Below are positions 7,899-15,455 of a stretch of 64,000 bases of DNA, piece after piece. The stretch spans positions 4,732,501 to 4,796,500 of the forward strand of contig NZ_CP121647.1 of NCBI RefSeq assembly GCF_029714305.1, written 5' to 3'. The DNA is from Bradyrhizobium sp. CB3481. Lineage in GTDB: Bacteria > Pseudomonadota > Alphaproteobacteria > Rhizobiales > Xanthobacteraceae. The stretch's first letter is position 1, and every line of letters begins with the position of its first letter. The notes under the pieces were generated by a model. The model had not been told where the DNA came from. It was given only the letters and a program-made list of their open reading frames with translations, and did no database searches. A program made the position numbers and the translations under genes.

Positions 7899-8032
7899 GT
7901 CATCCCCGCCACCGGGTCGCGCGAACGCGCGCCCGATGACAGGCTCCGGCGGGGATCCAGTACGCCGCGGCCTCTCGATTCGATCATTGACGTCTCGGAA
8001 TACTGGGTCGCCCGGTCAAGCCGGGCGATGAC
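7899..8032. repeat. Composite palindromic intergenic repeat (family D)
   Basis: Fills most of the 355-bp gap between 7818 and 8172. It begins TGTCATCCCCGCC, contains GCGCGAACGCGC and a core CAGTACGCCGCGGCCTCTC, and ends CCCGGTCAAGCCGGGCG. The core recurs in inverted orientation at 27751-27855 and in part near 40710. Nothing else was seen in this gap. Confidence 0.7.
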
Positions 8033-8172
8033 AGATGAATGTGAGGCGGCATTCTCGCGACATAATTTGCCCGAGGTTTGCATCTCCTTTTGCCCGCATC
8101 GAAATGACGGCGCATGGAAGACCGGGTGCGCGCCGCATCCGCCGTCTCGTGTGCGGCTATGCGGTGCCGATG

Positions 8173-8451
8173 TTATGCGCGGGGCCGATTGCGGAAGAAC
8201 CACCCGAAATAGAGACATACAAGAAAGAGCCCGAAGTGGATCGTGCCGCGCACGGCGCTGAGCTCGGGCGACTGGACGGCGCCGGTCCATATCAGGGGAA
8301 TCGGGAGCTTTGCCAAGTAGAAGTAGAATTGTATGCCGCTGCCGACGAAGAACGCGCCAGCGAGGAATTTGCGGTACTCGCGGTATCGCACAGCGACATA
8401 GAGTGTCGGCAATCCGATGACGATGATCGCGGCAACGAGATAGGGAAGCAT
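8173..8451 (-). CDS. Small membrane protein, three predicted TM segments
   Basis: A 92-residue hydrophobic protein. The segments are YLVAAIIVIGLPTLYVAV (about 4-21), FLAGAFFVGSGIQFYFYLA (about 29-47) and TIHFGLFLVCLYFGWFF (about 70-86), ending in a basic tail RNRPRA. No family recognised. GGGAG lies 6 nt before the ATG. It diverges from the GbsR-like regulator; the 57-bp gap includes that gene's promoter and operator, so the regulator may control both. Confidence 0.65.
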   Translation of the reverse strand: MLPYLVAAIIVIGLPTLYVAVRYREYRKFLAGAFFVGSGIQFYFYLAKLPIPLIWTGAVQSPELSAVRGTIHFGLFLVCLYFGWFFRNRPRA

Positions 8452-8473
8452 GCGCCTCTCCCGGGCTTGAAGC

Positions 8474-8502
8474 TTGCCGGCCAGATCTTACTTCTGTATA
8501 TT
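8474..8502 (+). promoter_or_regulatory. Promoter of GbsR-like regulator, giving a leaderless start
   Basis: TTGCCG (8474-8479), a 17-nt gap, then TATATT (8497-8502). The predicted transcription start falls at about 8508-8510, on the first ATG. No Shine-Dalgarno sequence precedes that ATG. Confidence 0.45.
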
Positions 8503-8519
8503 CGGAATATGCCGAATAT
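8498..8519. promoter_or_regulatory. Perfect 8-bp-arm operator over -10 box and start codon
   Basis: ATATTCGG (8498-8505), spacer AATATG, CCGAATAT (8512-8519). The two arms are exact reverse complements. It overlaps the -10 box and both candidate ATGs (8509, 8518) of the regulator, a classic autorepression position. Confidence 0.6.
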
Positions 8520-8979
8520 GTCAAACAAAGTGCGCAAGGATGAGCGGCGGTTCGTGGAGGACGTGGCCCGGTTGTTGACGCCCTGGGGCGTGCCGCCCGT
8601 CGCCGCCCGCCTCTACGGGCATCTGCTGCTCTGCCCTCGCCCCGTCAGCCTCGACCAGATCGTCGAGGATCTCGGGATCAGCAAAAGCAGCGCAAGCGTG
8701 GCCGCGCGGCTGCTGGAAAGCTATACGTTGGCACATCGCCATAGCGAGCCTGGAACAAAGCGCGCGCTTTATGCCGTGGCCGACGACTACGAAGCCATGA
8801 TCCGGCAGCAGAACCGTCTGCTGGATGCGCTGGCCGGGCAGCTGAACGCCGGTGCCGGCATAGCCGCATCCAAGACGGTCAGTGCGCGTCTTGAGGAGAT
8901 GGCGGAATTCTATCTGACGATGCGTGGCGCCATGGAGGACGCCATGAGCCGCTGGAAGCGTAACCGGCGACCGCGATGA
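8509..8979 (+). CDS. GbsR/MarR-family transcriptional regulator
   Basis: A 156-residue regulator (153 if ATG 8518 is used). VEDVARLLTPWGVPPVAARLYGHLL is cited here only as a helix-rich N-terminus; the winged-helix recognition region is QIVEDLGISKSSASVAARLL (about residues 48-67). The C-terminal half is helical. This is the GbsR-like branch of MarR, dimeric DNA-binding proteins. The next gene starts 66 nt downstream in the same direction. The palindrome covering the start codons suggests autoregulation and a leaderless mRNA. Confidence 0.75.
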   Translation: MPNMSNKVRKDERRFVEDVARLLTPWGVPPVAARLYGHLLLCPRPVSLDQIVEDLGISKSSASVAARLLESYTLAHRHSEPGTKRALYAVADDYEAMIRQQNRLLDALAGQLNAGAGIAASKTVSARLEEMAEFYLTMRGAMEDAMSRWKRNRRPR

Positions 8980-9045
8980 GCAACGAACTCTCGCGCCGAC
9001 GCACGCCGCGCCGAAAAATCAACAGCTTCGACAGGAGGCTAGAAA

Positions 9046-9729
9046 ATGAGTCTCGTTCTAAACCTTATCGTCCAGACGATCGTCTGGTTCGGCTTCATGG
9101 GCGCGATCATCTTCGGCGCCGCGGGCACAACGGACTACGCCGGCGGATGGCTCTATCTCGGTGCGATGGTCGTCCTCTCGGTCGTTTTTGGGGCGCACAT
9201 GATGCGCGTCGATCCCGGCCTGCTCAGGGAGCGGCTGAAGCCGCCCGTGCAGAAGGATCAGCCGCTGGCGGACAAGCTGGTCCTCATCCCGGTCCTGCTG
9301 CTGATGTTCGGAGGGATGGGTTTCATGGCCGCGGATGCGGCGCGCTGGCGCTGGTCAATGATGCCACCGTCCGTGCAGTGGGCCGGATGCGGCCTCCTCC
9401 TGGCGGCATTTTTGTTCATGTACTGGACCATGCGCGCGAACAGCTTCGCCGCGCCCGTCGTAAAAATACAAAAGGACCGCGGCCAGGCCGTCATCACGAC
9501 AGGCCCTTATGCCATCGTCCGCCATCCGATGTATTTGGGCGCGCTGTTCTATATGGCCGGCACCTCGCTCGTGCTCGGCTCGTGGTGGGGGCTTGTGGCG
9601 GTTCCGATCCTTACCCTCTTGCTCGGCATCCGGATCGGTATCGAGGAAAAAGCGCTGCGTTCGGGCCTTCAGGGCTATGACGACTATGCGCGCCGGGTGC
9701 GCTGGCGTCTGATTCCGCTGGTCTGGTGA
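9046..9729 (+). CDS. Isoprenylcysteine methyltransferase-like (ICMT/PEMT) membrane protein
   Basis: A 227-residue integral membrane protein with about five hydrophobic segments. The family signature is GPYAIVRHPMYLG (about 149-161), and EEKALRS plus YDDYARRVRWRLIP form the C-terminal SAM-site region. Bacterial members methylate unknown carboxyl or phospholipid groups, or lack a known substrate. An AGGAGG site lies 8 nt before the ATG. It follows the GbsR-like regulator and is probably its target, part of one transcript. Confidence 0.75.
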   Translation: MSLVLNLIVQTIVWFGFMGAIIFGAAGTTDYAGGWLYLGAMVVLSVVFGAHMMRVDPGLLRERLKPPVQKDQPLADKLVLIPVLLLMFGGMGFMAADAARWRWSMMPPSVQWAGCGLLLAAFLFMYWTMRANSFAAPVVKIQKDRGQAVITTGPYAIVRHPMYLGALFYMAGTSLVLGSWWGLVAVPILTLLLGIRIGIEEKALRSGLQGYDDYARRVRWRLIPLVW

Positions 9730-9790
9730 GACGGCTCATTAGCTATCGGCTGCGGAACCAAAGCACGCGCAGCAGCTATGTAGCGCGCAT

Positions 9791-9838
9791 GAGCGCAAGC
9801 GACATGCGAGGACACTGTCCCGGGTATCGCTTGCGCTC
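9791..9838. repeat. 12-bp perfect inverted repeat, terminator or REP-like
   Basis: GAGCGCAAGCGA (9791-9802) and TCGCTTGCGCTC (9827-9838) flank a 24-nt loop. It lies between two convergent genes, so it could stop transcription from either side, although no U-tract follows. Confidence 0.5.
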
Positions 9839-9850
9839 ACCCGGCTACGC

Positions 9851-10213
9851 TTAAGCCCTCTTCCCGCCCCGTTTGGTCAGCGGCGCGTTGCGCCGCTCGC
9901 GTTTGCCGCGCGCGATCTCTGTCGCCAGCGCGTCGAGCTTCGGCTCCCAGAAATTCCGGAAGCGGCTGATCCACGCGTCCACCGCCTGAAGCCCGGCCGC
10001 GTCGACCGAATAAAGCCGTCGCTGCGCGTCCGCCCGGACCTTTGCAAAGCCGCTCTCGCGCAGCACCTTGAGATGCTGCGACACGGCCGCCTGCGTGATG
10101 CCGAACTCGGCGCCGATCGCCTCCACCACTTCGCCGGACGCCATCTCCCGCAGGCCCAGCAGTTCGAGGATGCGGCGGCGCACCGGATCGGCAAGGACTT
10201 CGAAGACGTGCAT
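9851..10213 (-). CDS. ArsR-family winged-helix repressor
   Basis: A 120-residue regulator. The HTH is AEFGITQAAVSQHLKVLRES (about 35-54), with a beta-hairpin wing ADAQRRLYSVD. No Cys-rich metal motif is present, so it belongs to the non-metal ArsR group that is commonly paired with AHSA1/SRPBCC proteins. Its ATG overlaps the TGA of the SRPBCC gene by one base (TGATG), implying coupled translation. The basic tail (KRERRNAPLTKRGGKRA) may aid DNA binding. Confidence 0.85.
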   Translation of the reverse strand: MHVFEVLADPVRRRILELLGLREMASGEVVEAIGAEFGITQAAVSQHLKVLRESGFAKVRADAQRRLYSVDAAGLQAVDAWISRFRNFWEPKLDALATEIARGKRERRNAPLTKRGGKRA

Positions 10214-10875
10214 CAGCTTCCTGTGCCGGGATGGGCGATATCAGGCGGCATCTCGCCGCGATAGAAGGCGATAGTGCGGTCGGAGCGCTCCTTCGCCGAG
10301 ACGGGATCGACGCCGCTCGCGACATGCGCCGCGCGCCAAAACTCGCCGCTCCCGGTCATGAACGCCTTGCCCTCGTCAGAGCCCATCCATGCCTCCGCCG
10401 TTTCATGGTCGACCGAGGCGCCCGTCGCAAGATATCCCTCGAGGCCCGCGAGCGCGAGATCCCAACCAATGCCTACCGCGCCGGGACCGAACTGATTCCA
10501 ATGGTCCTCGATTATGGCGGTGTGCTCAAGTGTCAGCCGCGCCTTGTCGCGTTCTGCGGCCAGCCTGACGTCGATCCAGCTTGTCGCGCCGCCGAATTCC
10601 CACGTGGCCGCAAAATGCGCAGGCGGCGCGCAGGCCGTGATGGTGCCGCCCGCATTGCCCTTGATCTGATACCTGCCGCCGAGTTTAAGCTCTCCCTCGA
10701 CCGGCAAGAACCAGCGCGGGATGCGTTCCTTGCTGGTCACGGCATCCCAGAGATCATCGACATCGGTGTCGTAAAGCCGCGTCAGCGTCACCGCGCTCGC
10801 CGGCTTGCCGTCCTTCTCGAAATTGCGCACCGAACGCGTGACAAGCCCCAACACCTTGGCGACGTCGATCTGCAT
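10213..10875 (-). CDS. SRPBCC (AHSA1-like) domain protein
   Basis: A 220-residue protein. The START/AHSA1-like fold begins VTLTRLYDTDVDDLWDAVT and KERIPRWFLPVEGELKLGG, with ATWEFGG and ARLTLEHTA as later strands. The C-terminal third (about 60 residues) is an extension ending RSDRTIAFYRGEMPP. The fold binds hydrophobic ligands; the ligand is unknown. The open frame reaches back to 10929, but ATG 10875 has GGAGG at 6-nt spacing. It is the first gene of a two-gene operon with the ArsR repressor. Confidence 0.8.
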   Translation of the reverse strand: MQIDVAKVLGLVTRSVRNFEKDGKPASAVTLTRLYDTDVDDLWDAVTSKERIPRWFLPVEGELKLGGRYQIKGNAGGTITACAPPAHFAATWEFGGATSWIDVRLAAERDKARLTLEHTAIIEDHWNQFGPGAVGIGWDLALAGLEGYLATGASVDHETAEAWMGSDEGKAFMTGSGEFWRAAHVASGVDPVSAKERSDRTIAFYRGEMPPDIAHPGTGS

Positions 10876-10899
10876 ACCGGTCCTCCCTGTTTCCGACAA

Positions 10900-10941
10900 T
10901 GAATATCGGTCATCGCTTATATAAGTCAAGGCTTGTTATAT
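10900..10941 (-). promoter_or_regulatory. Promoter and ArsR-type operator of SRPBCC-arsR operon
   Basis: On the minus strand TTGACT (10929-10924) is a -35 box, with TATTCA (10905-10900) as -10 at 18-nt spacing. The -35 box sits inside an imperfect palindrome (10919-10941) whose outer arms are ATATAA and TTATAT and inner arms AAG and CTT. ArsR-type sites typically have this AT-rich dyad form. Confidence 0.4.
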
Positions 10942-11005
10942 TGCGGGTGATCCACCCTACTAGCCCATCACGACGGCAAGACGGTCCGCCAAAGAGGACC
11001 TGCGG

Positions 11006-11467
11006 TCAGTCCTCCACCGCGTTCCCACGAACTCGACTGCCGCGAAGCCCCCAGAAGATCAGTGAGAAGGCTATGATTCCCGTCGGGGCGGCTGGATACG
11101 TCACGAGCTGGATCAGCATCTCCTGAGCGTCGCTCCCACGAGCGCCGGCCGCCGCGATCGGCATGATCGAACCGCCGGCTCCCAGGAGAGCCGCGATCAC
11201 GAATCCGGCGATCGTTGCAAGCGCGGAATAGATGAGAAACCAGAACGCGAGGCGCGACGGCATCGATGCGAGCTTCAGCTTAGGCCAAACCAGTCCCAAG
11301 GCCACAAGCAACACTCCGGTGAATCCGCTGAGCGTGTGAACCGAACGGCCGAGATTTGGTGAAGCAAAATACGGCACCGCAAATCCCTGGAAGCTCGTGA
11401 AAAGGAAGAGGGTCACGCCGATCTGAATCAGCCGGCGCCCTTGGACGGCTAGTCGAGTCGCAGTCAT
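11006..11467 (-). CDS. Four-TM protein, hydroxylaminobenzene mutase-like
   Basis: A 153-residue membrane protein with four hydrophobic segments: IGVTLFLFTSFQGFAVPYF, FTGVLLVALGLVWP, LAFWFLIYSALATIAGFVIA and TGIIAFSLIFWGL. The FTSFQGFAVPYFASPNLG-xx-H and GLVWPKLKL pieces resemble HabA-type hydroxylaminobenzene mutases, which rearrange hydroxylaminoarenes to aminophenols. That assignment is from memory of the family and is only moderately supported. AGGAG lies 6 nt before the ATG. It is monocistronic. Confidence 0.5.
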   Translation of the reverse strand: MTATRLAVQGRRLIQIGVTLFLFTSFQGFAVPYFASPNLGRSVHTLSGFTGVLLVALGLVWPKLKLASMPSRLAFWFLIYSALATIAGFVIAALLGAGGSIMPIAAAGARGSDAQEMLIQLVTYPAAPTGIIAFSLIFWGLRGSRVRGNAVED

Positions 11468-11787
11468 GCGTTGCTCCTTACTCTATGGCGGTCTGTTCTC
11501 TCCTGCCCAGAAGCTTTCCCTACGCTCTCGATATAGTTGCAGGATCTTGGAACGCCACGCGCGCGGAATAGAGGCCCAGCGGCCATTAGCGACAGCGTAA
11601 CACTCCATCGGTTCGTTCCGATGAGATCAATGCGGTGGAGACCCGCTGGGCCAATCGACCTACGAATTCGACGGCGGAATAGGCTTCCCTATTCCGTCCT
11701 GAGAGCCGCTTTCCTTGCTACTTTCCGCGCAGACCAGCGCACTCGAACCCGCTCGAAGGCGCGCAGCGTCTTGACCGGCCGGCCGAT
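11468..11787. other. Intergenic region with small hairpins only
   Basis: About 320 bp without a credible gene. It contains two short perfect inverted repeats: CATCGG/CCGATG (11606-11623) and CGGAATAGG/CCTATTCCG (11675-11696). The second is a tight stem with a 4-nt loop. No ribosome site or conserved protein was seen. Confidence 0.5.
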
Positions 11788-11810
11788 CATGTAATATCGT
11801 TAGTTACATG
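11788..11810. promoter_or_regulatory. Operator overlapping start codon of Rrf2 regulator
   Basis: CATGTAA (11788-11794) and TTACATG (11804-11810) are a perfect inverted repeat with a 9-nt spacer; the second arm contains the start codon (11808). TTGACC (11771-11776) and TAATAT (11792-11797) are promoter-like. No Shine-Dalgarno sequence precedes the ATG, so the message is probably leaderless or nearly so. Confidence 0.5.
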
Positions 11811-12272
11811 AGAAGAGACAGTCGATTGTCGGGCGTGCTGCACGTGCTGCTCCACATGGCCGAGCAGAAGGCGCCGGTGACATCAGAGGCGCTGGCGAAG
11901 GCGATGGACACCAATGCGGTGGTGATACGGCGGATCATGTCCGGGCTGCGGGATCACGGCTATGTGCGCTCGGAAAAAGGCCATGGCGGGGGATGGACCC
12001 TCGCCCGCAGCCTTGCAACGATATCGCTGCGGGACGTCTATGAAGCGCTTGGTCAACCGTCGCTGTTCGCCATGGGCAACAGAACGGAGTCGCCCGGCTG
12101 TCTGGTCGAGCAGGCCGTGAATGCCGCGCTCGACCAGGCATTCGAGGACGCGGAGGCGCTGTTGCTGTCGCGCCTCGGCAACGTGACGCTCGCGATGCTG
12201 AGCGCCGATTTTCAGAAGCGCCTGGGCGACCGGCGCAATCGCCATCGTCTGGAGACCGCCCATGCATCATGA
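11808..12272 (+). CDS. Rrf2-family transcriptional regulator without Fe-S cysteines
   Basis: A 154-residue Rrf2 winged-helix protein. The HTH is [20 protein letters not shown] (about 26-45), followed by the [10 protein letters not shown] wing typical of the family. IscR and NsrR bind a cluster with three Cys; here only one Cys (SPGCLVEQ) is present, so it falls in the YwnA-like group that probably senses other signals. The start codon lies inside a palindromic operator. Its last 11 nt overlap the methyltransferase gene, indicating a coupled two-gene operon. Confidence 0.85.
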   Translation: MRRDSRLSGVLHVLLHMAEQKAPVTSEALAKAMDTNAVVIRRIMSGLRDHGYVRSEKGHGGGWTLARSLATISLRDVYEALGQPSLFAMGNRTESPGCLVEQAVNAALDQAFEDAEALLLSRLGNVTLAMLSADFQKRLGDRRNRHRLETAHAS

Positions 12273-12963
12273 TGCCGCAGCCGAGGTATGGCAGAAGCAC
12301 TACAACGATCCAGAGGCCGTGACGCGCTATGCCGAAGGGCCGCCGCGCTTCGTCCCCGGCTTTGCCGACCTGCATCGCATGACCCGTATCCTGCTGGCGG
12401 AACGGGCCGCGCCGCATGCGCAAGTGCTGGTGCTGGGGGCCGGCGGCGGCCTGGAGTTGAAGGCATTGGCGGAGGCAGAGCCGCGCTGGCGCTTCGTCGG
12501 TGTCGATCCCGCCGCGGAGATGCTAAAGCAGGCCGAGCGGACCCTCGGCCCGTTGAAGGCGCGGGTGCAATTGCGGCAAGGCTATATCGACGATGCGCCC
12601 GACGGCCCGTTCGATGCCGCCACGTGCCTGCTCACGCTGCATTTCCTCGATGTCGATGAACGGCGACGAACGACGCGGGAAATTCACCGCCGTCTGCGTC
12701 CCGGTGCGCCCTTCGTGGCCGCGCATTCCAGTTTCCCGCAAGCCGGCAGCGAGCGCGCGCGATGGCTGTCGCGCTACGCCGCTTTCGCGATTGCTTCCGG
12801 AGCCGATCCAGACTTGGCCAAGCAGGCGAGCGCTGCGGTCGAGGCACATCTCAACCTGTTCGACCCGGCACAGGATGCGGAAATCCTGGGTGATGCCGGC
12901 TTCCGCAATGTCGAGCTGTTCTACGCCGCCTTCACGTGGCGCGGCTGGGTTGGCTACGCCTGA
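12262..12963 (+). CDS. Class I SAM-dependent methyltransferase
   Basis: A 233-residue Rossmann methyltransferase. Motif I is [17 protein letters not shown], motif II is [15 protein letters not shown], and [15 protein letters not shown] is motif IV. It resembles bacterial small-molecule methyltransferases of the UbiE/Tam group. GGAG lies 7 nt before the ATG inside the end of the Rrf2 gene. Co-translation with the regulator suggests the methyltransferase acts on, or protects from, the molecule sensed; this is inference. Confidence 0.8.
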   Translation: MHHDAAAEVWQKHYNDPEAVTRYAEGPPRFVPGFADLHRMTRILLAERAAPHAQVLVLGAGGGLELKALAEAEPRWRFVGVDPAAEMLKQAERTLGPLKARVQLRQGYIDDAPDGPFDAATCLLTLHFLDVDERRRTTREIHRRLRPGAPFVAAHSSFPQAGSERARWLSRYAAFAIASGADPDLAKQASAAVEAHLNLFDPAQDAEILGDAGFRNVELFYAAFTWRGWVGYA

Positions 12964-13020
12964 AAGGGCGCTAAGGCGTGATGATGTCAGGTCAAGCTGC
13001 GACCAGGAAAAAGGTGCGCT

Positions 13021-13149
13021 CCCTCTCCCGCTTGCGGGGGAGGGCTGGGGCGGGGGCTGCCTCCGCGTGCGACACTGCCCGTGTGGAGAGAGCCCCCACC
13101 CGCATCGCATCGTTGGATGCGATGCGACCTCCCCGCAAGCGGGAGAGGT
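13021..13149. repeat. Palindromic intergenic repeat (family A)
   Basis: Outer arms CCTCTCCCGCTTGCGGGG (from 13022) and CCCCGCAAGCGGGAGAGG (to 13148) are nearly perfect reverse complements. A second stem, CGCATCGCATC / GATGCGATGCG, lies inside. Seen once in this window. It separates convergent genes and could act as a bidirectional terminator. Confidence 0.65.
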
Positions 13150-13205
13150 GAGCGCGTCTGCGGCCAATTCGGTCAAACTAAAAGACGTCATGCGCTAGTG
13201 TAACG

Positions 13206-14465
13206 TCAACCTCCCGCCATCAAATCCTTTGCCAGCGCCATGTAGGCCGGCAGCGTCACGGGATCGTTGGCGGCGTTGCCGGCGGCCGGGTGCGAGGCAT
13301 AGCGGGCGATCACCATCTCGGCCTTCGGATCGATATAGATGCCCTGCCCGTGCACGCCGCGCGCCATGAAGGCGCCGTGCGCGTTATGCGTCACCCACCA
13401 CTGGTTCCGGTACGAGGCACCGGGCAAGGTGGTGTAGCCGGCCGGCTTGAACTTTTCGGGATCGCCGCCGCGCGCGATCTCCTCGACCACTTGCGACGGC
13501 ACGATCTGGCGGCCGTTGAAGCGGCCGTAATTGCGGATCGTCTCGCCGAAGCGGGCGAGATCGCGCAGTGTCGTGGAAAGCCCGCCGCCGCCGCTTTCGC
13601 TGCCGATGCGGTCGACGTGATAATGCGCGTCCTCTTCCGCGCCCATCGGAATCCAGATGCGCTCCGAAAGTAGATCGGACAGCGTCATCCCGCTCGCCCG
13701 CCGGCAGATGAAGGCCAGCACGTCGGAATTGACGGTCTTGTAGGCGAAGGCCTTGCCGTGCTCACCCTGCTTCTTCTGCCCGCACAGGAAATCGAAAATA
13801 TTGGTCGCGCCCTCATAGCCCGGCTCGATCGGCGCCATGCCGTTCGCCCGCCGCAGCCCGAACACGCCGGAAGTCTTGTCGGTATAAACTTCCGTGTATT
13901 CGAGGCCGGTGGTCATATCCATGGTCTCATGCACGCGCGCATCGCCGAAGGCGCTGGCCTTCAGCTCCGGCACATAGTCGGTGACCGGCGCCTGCGGATC
14001 GATCTTCCCCTCCGCGATCAAAATGCCGGCGAGCGTGCCGGTGAAGGATTTTGTCACGGACATCGCGATATGCGGCTTGTGCGGCTTCAGCGCACCGAAA
14101 TAGCGCTCGTAGATCAGCTTGCCCCGGTGTACTACGGCGATGCCGTCGGCGTAGGTTTCCTCGAGCATGCGCGCGAACGTCATGGGACGACCATCCATCG
14201 TAACCGAGGCGGACGCGCCGATATCATGCTCCTCGCGCGGCAGCACCGAAGCCGGCCCTGCCCCGCGCCAGACGTTTACGGTCGGCACCAACTGGCGGAT
14301 GTTGCTCCAGGCCCAGCGGAGCTCGGGGAAGCTGCGGAACGAGCCGTTATGGAAGGTGATGGTTTTTTCCGGCGGCGGGGGAAAGCCGTGCATCCAGCCG
14401 ATGGTTTGCGGATCGGTTTCGGCGGCAGTTGCGGGCGGCTGGTTGGCGGCGGTCGCGACGGACAT
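13206..14465 (-). CDS. Beta-lactamase-fold serine hydrolase (NylB/class C type)
   Basis: A 419-residue protein. The S-x-x-K nucleophile motif is SVTK (in AMSVTKSFTG), the tyrosine motif is FAYKTVNSDVL, and the third motif reads GVHGQGIYIDP in place of KTG. This pattern is shared with 6-aminohexanoate-dimer hydrolase and EstB-type esterases rather than true beta-lactamases. There is no signal peptide, so it should be cytoplasmic. The N-terminal 90 residues (FHNGSFRSFPELRWAWSN) are typical of this subfamily. Monocistronic; natural substrate unknown, probably an amide or ester. Confidence 0.85.
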   Translation of the reverse strand: MSVATAANQPPATAAETDPQTIGWMHGFPPPPEKTITFHNGSFRSFPELRWAWSNIRQLVPTVNVWRGAGPASVLPREEHDIGASASVTMDGRPMTFARMLEETYADGIAVVHRGKLIYERYFGALKPHKPHIAMSVTKSFTGTLAGILIAEGKIDPQAPVTDYVPELKASAFGDARVHETMDMTTGLEYTEVYTDKTSGVFGLRRANGMAPIEPGYEGATNIFDFLCGQKKQGEHGKAFAYKTVNSDVLAFICRRASGMTLSDLLSERIWIPMGAEEDAHYHVDRIGSESGGGGLSTTLRDLARFGETIRNYGRFNGRQIVPSQVVEEIARGGDPEKFKPAGYTTLPGASYRNQWWVTHNAHGAFMARGVHGQGIYIDPKAEMVIARYASHPAAGNAANDPVTLPAYMALAKDLMAGG

Positions 14466-14749
14466 CGAAGATCACTCCAGAGAGGCGATCCCGAGTCATA
14501 CCATGCGATTACGCACCGCACATCCCGCGTTTGCACCGGGGTGACCGTCACCGCAAGCGGTTGCGGGGCAGTGCCTAGAGCGGGCTTAGCGATAGCGTAA
14601 CTCGACGATCTCGCTCGACAACGTGGTGGATTGCGCCTTCGGCTAATCTCACCTGATCGCTAATAGCTACCGGCTGTATTCCCCCGAAACTTGCAGCTAG
14701 ACTCGCCTAGACACATAATTAAGCGACACGGTCTCACGCGGTTTGAGAT

Positions 14750-15409
14750 ATGCCCGACATCTACAATATCGGCTCGTTAGAACCTTTCGTGCATGCCTTG
14801 CCAGCAGAAGAGCAGCCTGCCGCGATGGTTTTGATATTTAACCTCATTCAATTGAATCGTCTGGTCAATGACTTTGGTGCGGCGGTAGCGCTTCTAGAGC
14901 ACGCAGAGAGCCATCTCGCAAGTATTCAAATTCTCCAGACGCAAAACTCGCTCACTTTCGTTAAGGAAAGCCATGTTTTGGAGCTTTGGAAAGAAATGGC
15001 CGGCCGGGACTCGACGTCTACGATCTTCCATTTTGGAAAGACTTTGGAAGCTTTCGGCAAAAGCATGAACAGGTCACCGACTATAGCCAATGGCGCGTTG
15101 CACGAGAAACTGAGAGCCGCAAAGAGATCGTTCCGAACAGCATTTCCTGCATTTGAACTTCTCAGACATGGCGTAAGCCACCGAGCCGAAAGCACGATAT
15201 CTCTCGAAAGCTTGAAGAAGCATTCCGAAAACGGTGCTTTCATCTTCGGTAAGATGACAAACCGATCCTTCACCATCTCCTTCGAGGGGGCCCACCGAAC
15301 TTTGACGATCGATAAGCCGACGCGACGAGTTTTGGCAAAGATCACAAACGAGACGTACGCCGCCTTTCCTCGACTAACTCCAAATTTGCCGGTCGCCTAT
15401 GAAGGATAG
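14750..15409 (+). CDS. Unrecognised helical protein with HEPN-like R-x4-H motif
   Basis: A 219-residue protein I do not recognise. It is mainly helical in its first 145 residues, with a central ELLRHGVSHRAES: Arg139-His140-x3-His144 fits the R-[NDH]-x3-H signature of HEPN domains, which are RNases or toxin-type domains. The C-terminal 70 residues are beta-rich (FIFGKMTNRSFTISFEG, RTLTIDKP). Base composition is visibly less GC-rich than neighbouring core genes, with more AT-ending codons, suggesting acquisition. No clear ribosome site. It ends 12 nt before an IS66 element. Confidence 0.55.
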   Translation: MPDIYNIGSLEPFVHALPAEEQPAAMVLIFNLIQLNRLVNDFGAAVALLEHAESHLASIQILQTQNSLTFVKESHVLELWKEMAGRDSTSTIFHFGKTLEAFGKSMNRSPTIANGALHEKLRAAKRSFRTAFPAFELLRHGVSHRAESTISLESLKKHSENGAFIFGKMTNRSFTISFEGAHRTLTIDKPTRRVLAKITNETYAAFPRLTPNLPVAYEG

Positions 15410-15421
15410 TTTCGGTCTCGA

Positions 15422-15429
15422 CTTACTGG
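15422..15429. repeat. Left 8-bp target-site duplication of IS66 element
   Basis: CTTACTGG, repeated exactly at 18236-18243. An 8-bp duplication is characteristic of IS66 transposition. Confidence 0.85.
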
Positions 15430-15455
15430 GTATCCATTCGGCGTAGGCCGCAGGG

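Noticed and set aside
13206..14465. Calling the serine hydrolase an antibiotic beta-lactamase
   Set aside because: No signal peptide, and the third motif is HGQG rather than KTG; the pattern fits amide/ester hydrolases such as NylB or EstB.
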